Source of the DNA: Chloroflexota bacterium
GTDB taxonomy: Bacteria; Chloroflexota; Anaerolineae; VGOG01
Assembly: GCA_030615705.1 (NCBI GenBank)
Contig: JAUWYT010000041.1
Coordinates: forward strand, 1 to 9,134
DNA length: 9,134 bases
Direction of reading: 5' to 3'
Under the pieces are notes generated by a model. The model was not told the origin of the DNA, did no database searches, and saw only the letters and a list, made by a program, of their open reading frames with translations. Shown one piece after another: positions 7,267 through 9,134 of this stretch. Made by a program: the position numbers and the translations under genes. Within the stretch, counting starts at the first letter, position 1. The number at the start of each line of letters is the position of its first letter.

Positions 7267-7538
7267 TGGTGATACGATTTATCTTGAGCGGCTACGTAGA
7301 ACAGGCGATGGCTCACGCCGTCTACGACAAATTGGAAGATGGCACATTTGCCGGGCGCATTCCGCCGTGCAAGGGGGTGGTGGCGTTTGGATCCACTCTG
7401 CGCGAGTGCGAAGAGGAGTTGCGCTCCACGTTAGAAGACTGGATACTGGTCGGCCTCAAACTGAAACACCCGCTGCCGGTGATTGCTGGCATTGATCTGA
7501 ACAAGGAGCCGAGCTATGAGCCGGTGGGCGCCATGTAA
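7266..7538 (+). CDS. hicB: HicB-like antitoxin
   Basis: This 90-residue protein matches the short HicB antitoxin pattern: a beta-alpha core with YDKLEDGTFAGRIPPCKGVV, then a conserved helix (STLRECEEELRSTLEDWILV), then GLKLKHPLPVIAGID. HicB normally adopts a degenerate RNase H-like fold, binds HicA and masks its active site. This copy has no C-terminal helix-turn-helix or ribbon-helix-helix domain, so if it represses its own promoter it must do so with another factor, perhaps the upstream small protein. The start is ATG 7266, one base into the previous stop, with GGAGG at 7255-7259; a TTG three bases upstream is a less likely alternative. It overlaps hicA by 23 bases. Confidence 0.85.
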   Translation: MVIRFILSGYVEQAMAHAVYDKLEDGTFAGRIPPCKGVVAFGSTLRECEEELRSTLEDWILVGLKLKHPLPVIAGIDLNKEPSYEPVGAM

Positions 7539-7746
7539 ACGTCGAGACTTCATCCGGCGGTTGCGGGCAATTGGCTTCGATGGCCCCTTCTCCGGCACGC
7601 GGCACCAGTTTATGGTCTACGAGCAGCATCGCTTAGCAATCCCTTCCAATGCTGAGTATTCCGTGCCTCAGCTTCGGATGATGATACGAGAAGTGGAAGA
7701 GATCATAGGCCGCAAGATCACAACTGACGAGTGGAACAGGCTGTGA
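7516..7746 (+). CDS. hicA: HicA-like mRNA interferase toxin
   Basis: This 76-residue basic protein fits the HicA toxin family, a double-stranded-RNA-binding-fold ribonuclease that cleaves mRNA when free of HicB. Visible features are KRRDFIRRLRAIGF (helix 1), GPFSGTRHQFMVY with His30 at the position of the family's catalytic histidine, RLAIPSN (the strand equivalent to VTIPVH), and a closing helix (VPQLRMMIREVEEIIG). The usual GSHH is GTRH here, a variant that keeps the histidine. The start at ATG 7516 has AAGGAG at 7503-7508, seven bases upstream, and lies inside the end of hicB, so the two are translationally coupled with the antitoxin made first. The gene looks intact. Confidence 0.87.
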   Translation: MSRWAPCKRRDFIRRLRAIGFDGPFSGTRHQFMVYEQHRLAIPSNAEYSVPQLRMMIREVEEIIGRKITTDEWNRL

Positions 7747-7771
7747 CGACCTATAGAATATGAACATCCCC

Positions 7772-7814
7772 CCGGAGATAGCATCTCCGGCCCGACGCCC
7801 ACCCTTTGGGTGGG
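7772..7814 (+). terminator. Tandem hairpins after hicA, probable transcription terminator
   Basis: Two perfect hairpins follow the hicA stop. The first is CCGGAGATAGCATCTCCGG (7772-7790), an 8-bp stem with a 3-base loop; the second is CCCACCCTTTGGGTGGG (7798-7814), a 7-bp stem with a 3-base loop. A T-rich but interrupted tract (CTGTCTCTTATT) follows. The long T-run of a classical intrinsic terminator is missing, so these could also protect the mRNA 3' end or be repeat DNA. Confidence 0.55.
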
Positions 7815-7879
7815 CTGTCTCTTATTCGATCTGCCTTCGCCTCGATCTCCCGCACCCGCGCCATTTCCTTAGCCGCCGT

Positions 7880-7945
7880 GGCTTCGTGGGCCTTTGGACC
7901 ACGAAATCCGCGAAACGACACGAAAGTCACGAAAGCCCTTCGTGG
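7880..7945 (+). repeat. CACGAAA-rich palindromic repeat region
   Basis: TTCGTGG (7883-7889) and CCACGAA (7899-7905) form a 7-bp hairpin. They are followed by several near-copies of an ACGAAA unit (CCACGAAATCCGCGAAACG, then ACACGAAAG and TCACGAAAG) and a final CCCTTCGTGG. This belongs to neither of the other two repeat types and has no coding sense on either strand. Only this one block is visible. Confidence 0.5.
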
Positions 7946-7983
7946 CTGCTCTTGGTCCTGGGGCGTATGCTTATAAGCAGGCT

Positions 7984-8011
7984 GCAGGTGCGAGTTCTGC
8001 CACGGGTACCA
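7984..8011 (+). other. tRNA 3'-end-like fragment (possible attachment-site or tRNA remnant)
   Basis: GCAGG-TGCGAGT-TCTGC (7984-8000) has the shape of a T arm: a 5-bp stem with one G-T pair and a 7-base loop close to TTCRANY. It is followed by seven bases (CACGGGT), a discriminator A and CCA ending at 8011, exactly as in a tRNA 3' half. No matching 5' acceptor strand (ACCCGTG) or proper anticodon arm is found upstream; TGCTTATAAGCA at about 7968-7979 is only loosely anticodon-arm-like. So this is not an intact tRNA gene. It may be a decayed tRNA or the 3' piece left by an integrating element. Confidence 0.35.
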
Positions 8012-8058
8012 AAGACAACATGTGGACGATATTCGCTCAAAGCACACTATAAGCAGTT

Positions 8059-8090
8059 AGAGGCTCTTCCTGAGGGAAGGGCCTCTTTTC
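8059..8090 (+). terminator. Strong intrinsic-terminator-like hairpin
   Basis: AGAGGCTCTTCC (8059-8070) pairs over 12 positions, one of them G-T, with GGAAGGGCCTCT (8075-8086) around a TGAG loop, and TTTTC follows at once. This is the best-formed Rho-independent terminator in the window. No intact gene ends just before it: the nearest upstream structure is the tRNA-like fragment ending 48 bases earlier, which makes the terminator of a decayed tRNA gene a reasonable reading. Confidence 0.7.
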
Positions 8091-8257
8091 TGGTGATGCC
8101 TCCTAGCGAGTGATACTGGATCCAGTTTTTGGCCGTACTTCATTAGGAAATCGTGAAGGGGCAACGAGAATACCCCATGTCTTCTTGTCTCAGTCCCTTG
8201 CTGAAGATGTGGTAGAACTGCAGGCCGTCGCCTCCCCGTGGAGTCATTGGCTCAGAT
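8091..8257. other. Non-coding stretch, no recognised gene
   Basis: With the hairpins, repeats and tRNA-like fragment listed separately, the 7747-8257 interval has no convincing gene. On the minus strand an open frame covers this part (peptides such as GGDGLQFYHIFSKGLRQEDM), but it runs back into the DUF2283 gene and its repeat, has no ribosome site and matches no family I recognise. It could be a remnant of a lost gene that once followed the DUF2283 gene. Confidence 0.4.
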
Positions 8258-8503
8258 TCAAGCTTTAACACGACCGAACTGGGCCAGGCGCTCTGGGCCT
8301 GTCCTGAGCGCAGCCGAAGGGCCGATGGTCGCACGTAGAAAGCGTGAAGCGTTCATGATCTCCACGCCGAGCAGTTGCCCCTCTTCGTCTAACTCCACAT
8401 TGACCCCCTCGGCCACCTCCACAAATCTCTCTTCCTCTCCATCTCGCACCAGGAAATAGACCACATCGCTTTGGGGGTCGTAGTGAACTGTTGGTCTACT
8501 CAT
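8258..8503 (-). CDS. DUF2283 family small protein with a repeat-derived C-terminus
   Basis: This 81-residue protein has the DUF2283 pattern: VHYDPQSDVVYFLVRDGEE, then VEVAEGVNVELDEEGQLLGV and EIMNASRFL, a short beta-rich domain ending near residue 57. The family's function is unknown; it is often found next to small toxin-like or DUF4258 genes. I chose the internal ATG at 8503, preceded by AAGAGGT, over an upstream TTG that would add seven residues (MRARGRP). The last 25 or so residues (from about TIGPSAALRTGPERL) fall in an interspersed repeat copy and its flank and do not look like family sequence, so the original C-terminus or stop may have been replaced. No partner gene follows downstream. 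Confidence 0.78.
   Translation of the reverse strand: MSRPTVHYDPQSDVVYFLVRDGEEERFVEVAEGVNVELDEEGQLLGVEIMNASRFLRATIGPSAALRTGPERLAQFGRVKA
8295..8321 (-). repeat. Interspersed palindromic repeat fragment in the DUF2283 gene
   Basis: Read on the minus strand this is CCCTTCGGCTGCGCTCAGG followed by ACAGGCCC: the CCCTTCG left end and CTCAGGACAGG core of the family, with the middle portion missing. It lies in the opposite orientation to the other copies but in the same direction as the gene it interrupts. It encodes part of the C-terminal tail PSAALRTGP. Confidence 0.75.
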
Positions 8504-8588
8504 AGGTCTACCTCTTGCTCGCAACAGAACCTAAGGGCGTAGCTGAACGGGAACGTCCCACCCGGTCGCCGCTCTTGAGATGGGCAAC

Positions 8589-9134
8589 TCACGCCAGGGC
8601 CAAATAGCAGACAAGGGTCAGATCGTCCTCGCCCAACTCCGGCACTTCGGGCCGTTCCGGATGACTGACAGGATTGTCGCGCACAAAGGCTTGTAGAATG
8701 TTAAGGAGTGCCGAGCTGTTATCGCGGTTGGCCTGCCAGATTTTGCGCAGCTGGCGCAGGTAGGTATCCTGTAGTGGTTCGGCAAAGTAGGCCAGGAGTT
8801 CTTCGATAATCTCGTTCCTTCGTCGAGTTTTGAGCCAGTTCAGGATGTGGTTCTGCGGCGCTCTAAGCCTCGGAAGCTTGACCCGCGCCTGCCGCAGTCG
8901 GCCCACCACGTGCCACTTGGCCTGCTCGATGATGGGATAGACGTCGAAGTCGGACTCGACGGCTGGCTCGTTTTCAGAGCAGCGCACGAGCCGGATGACC
9001 TCCAGTTTGCGCTCCAAGAAGCGGCGGGTGGCCAAGTCGTAGAACAGCCAGAAGTGCTGGCTGCCACCTTTTAGGTGCACAAACAATCCACGTCGCCCGT
9101 CGGGCGCTTTCTTCCCCGTGCCCACGCCGGGCGG
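8589..9134 (-). CDS. C-terminal part of a larger protein, tentatively helicase-like (partial)
   Basis: The frame is open to the right edge of the window and its only early candidate start (GTG at 9125) has no clear ribosome site, so about 180 C-terminal residues of a longer protein are present. The visible part has a beta-rich segment (GLFVHLKGGSQHFWLFYDL, then FLERKLEVIRLVRC), an acidic ENEPAVES stretch, and helical segments (RAPQNHILNWLKTRRR, then LRQLRKIWQANRD). It ends in LGEDDLTLVCYLALA. I recall a similar arrangement at the C-termini of SNF2/DEAD-type helicases, but no helicase motif is inside the window, so this is a weak guess. The DUF2283 gene starts 85 bases downstream on the same strand. 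Loss of the N-terminus is due to the window edge, not visible damage. Confidence 0.65.
   Translation of the reverse strand, partial: PPGVGTGKKAPDGRRGLFVHLKGGSQHFWLFYDLATRRFLERKLEVIRLVRCSENEPAVESDFDVYPIIEQAKWHVVGRLRQARVKLPRLRAPQNHILNWLKTRRRNEIIEELLAYFAEPLQDTYLRQLRKIWQANRDNSSALLNILQAFVRDNPVSHPERPEVPELGEDDLTLVCYLALA

Noticed and set aside
7880..7945. Possible CRISPR-like repeats in the CACGAAA-rich block
   Set aside because: The units are short, irregular and not separated by equal-length unique spacers.
7760..8113. Plus-strand open frame of 117 codons in the gap after hicA
   Set aside because: Its translation (e.g. KRHESHESPSW, LQVRVLPR) is typical of spurious peptides from intergenic repeats and tRNA ends; no ribosome site is visible.
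8549..8559. GGGAACGTCCC imperfect palindrome upstream of the DUF2283 gene as an operator
   Set aside because: Short, imperfect, a single occurrence, and no promoter elements could be placed around it.

Overview
The window reads as a GC-rich bacterial chromosome fragment. The protein mix suggests Chloroflexota (an Anaerolineae- or Dehalococcoidia-like lineage): a CoxL-like molybdenum hydroxylase, a GT39-type membrane glycosyltransferase with a C-terminal beta-sandwich-like tail, a membrane-anchored GH-A glycosidase, and a compact hicB-hicA pair. This taxonomic placement is inferred from the protein flavour only; no marker gene is present.

Layout. (1) 36-2611, plus strand: a complete molybdopterin-binding subunit of a xanthine dehydrogenase-family enzyme, followed 23 bases later by a half-size GDT1/UPF0016 membrane protein. 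(2) 2612-2867: an intergenic stretch filled by two kinds of short palindromic repeat. (3) 2868-6913, plus strand: a membrane-anchored TIM-barrel glycoside hydrolase, then a GT39-like glycosyltransferase that is broken by two internal stops near a repeat insertion, one further nonsense codon and two apparent single-base frameshifts. (4) 6918-7814, plus strand: a well-formed sigma70-type promoter (TTGACC, 17 bases, TATAAT) driving a three-gene operon of a small helical protein of unknown function, a HicB-like antitoxin and a HicA-like toxin, closed by two tandem hairpins. (5) 7815-8257: no convincing gene; repeat-like palindromes, a tRNA 3'-end-like fragment and a strong intrinsic-terminator-like hairpin. 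(6) 8258-9134, minus strand: a DUF2283 protein and the C-terminal part of a larger protein that runs off the window, tentatively helicase-like.

The most striking thread is a family of short interspersed palindromic repeats with CCCTTCGAC / GTCGAAGGG-like ends and a CTCAGGACA core. At least seven copies or fragments are visible, and most lie inside or at the edge of genes. One copy is inserted in frame in the otherwise intact hydroxylase, where it encodes the same peptide (RLGSVQATGSPRR) as the copy in the decayed glycosyltransferase. Four copies riddle the glycosyltransferase and one supplies the C-terminal tail of the DUF2283 protein. The element therefore appears to have spread through coding DNA and to be tolerated as protein sequence in some hosts.

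Functionally, the first region is a catabolic or redox enzyme subunit plus a cation transporter, the second is envelope glycan metabolism that has partly decayed, and the third is a toxin-antitoxin/accessory region with possible remnants of past integration.
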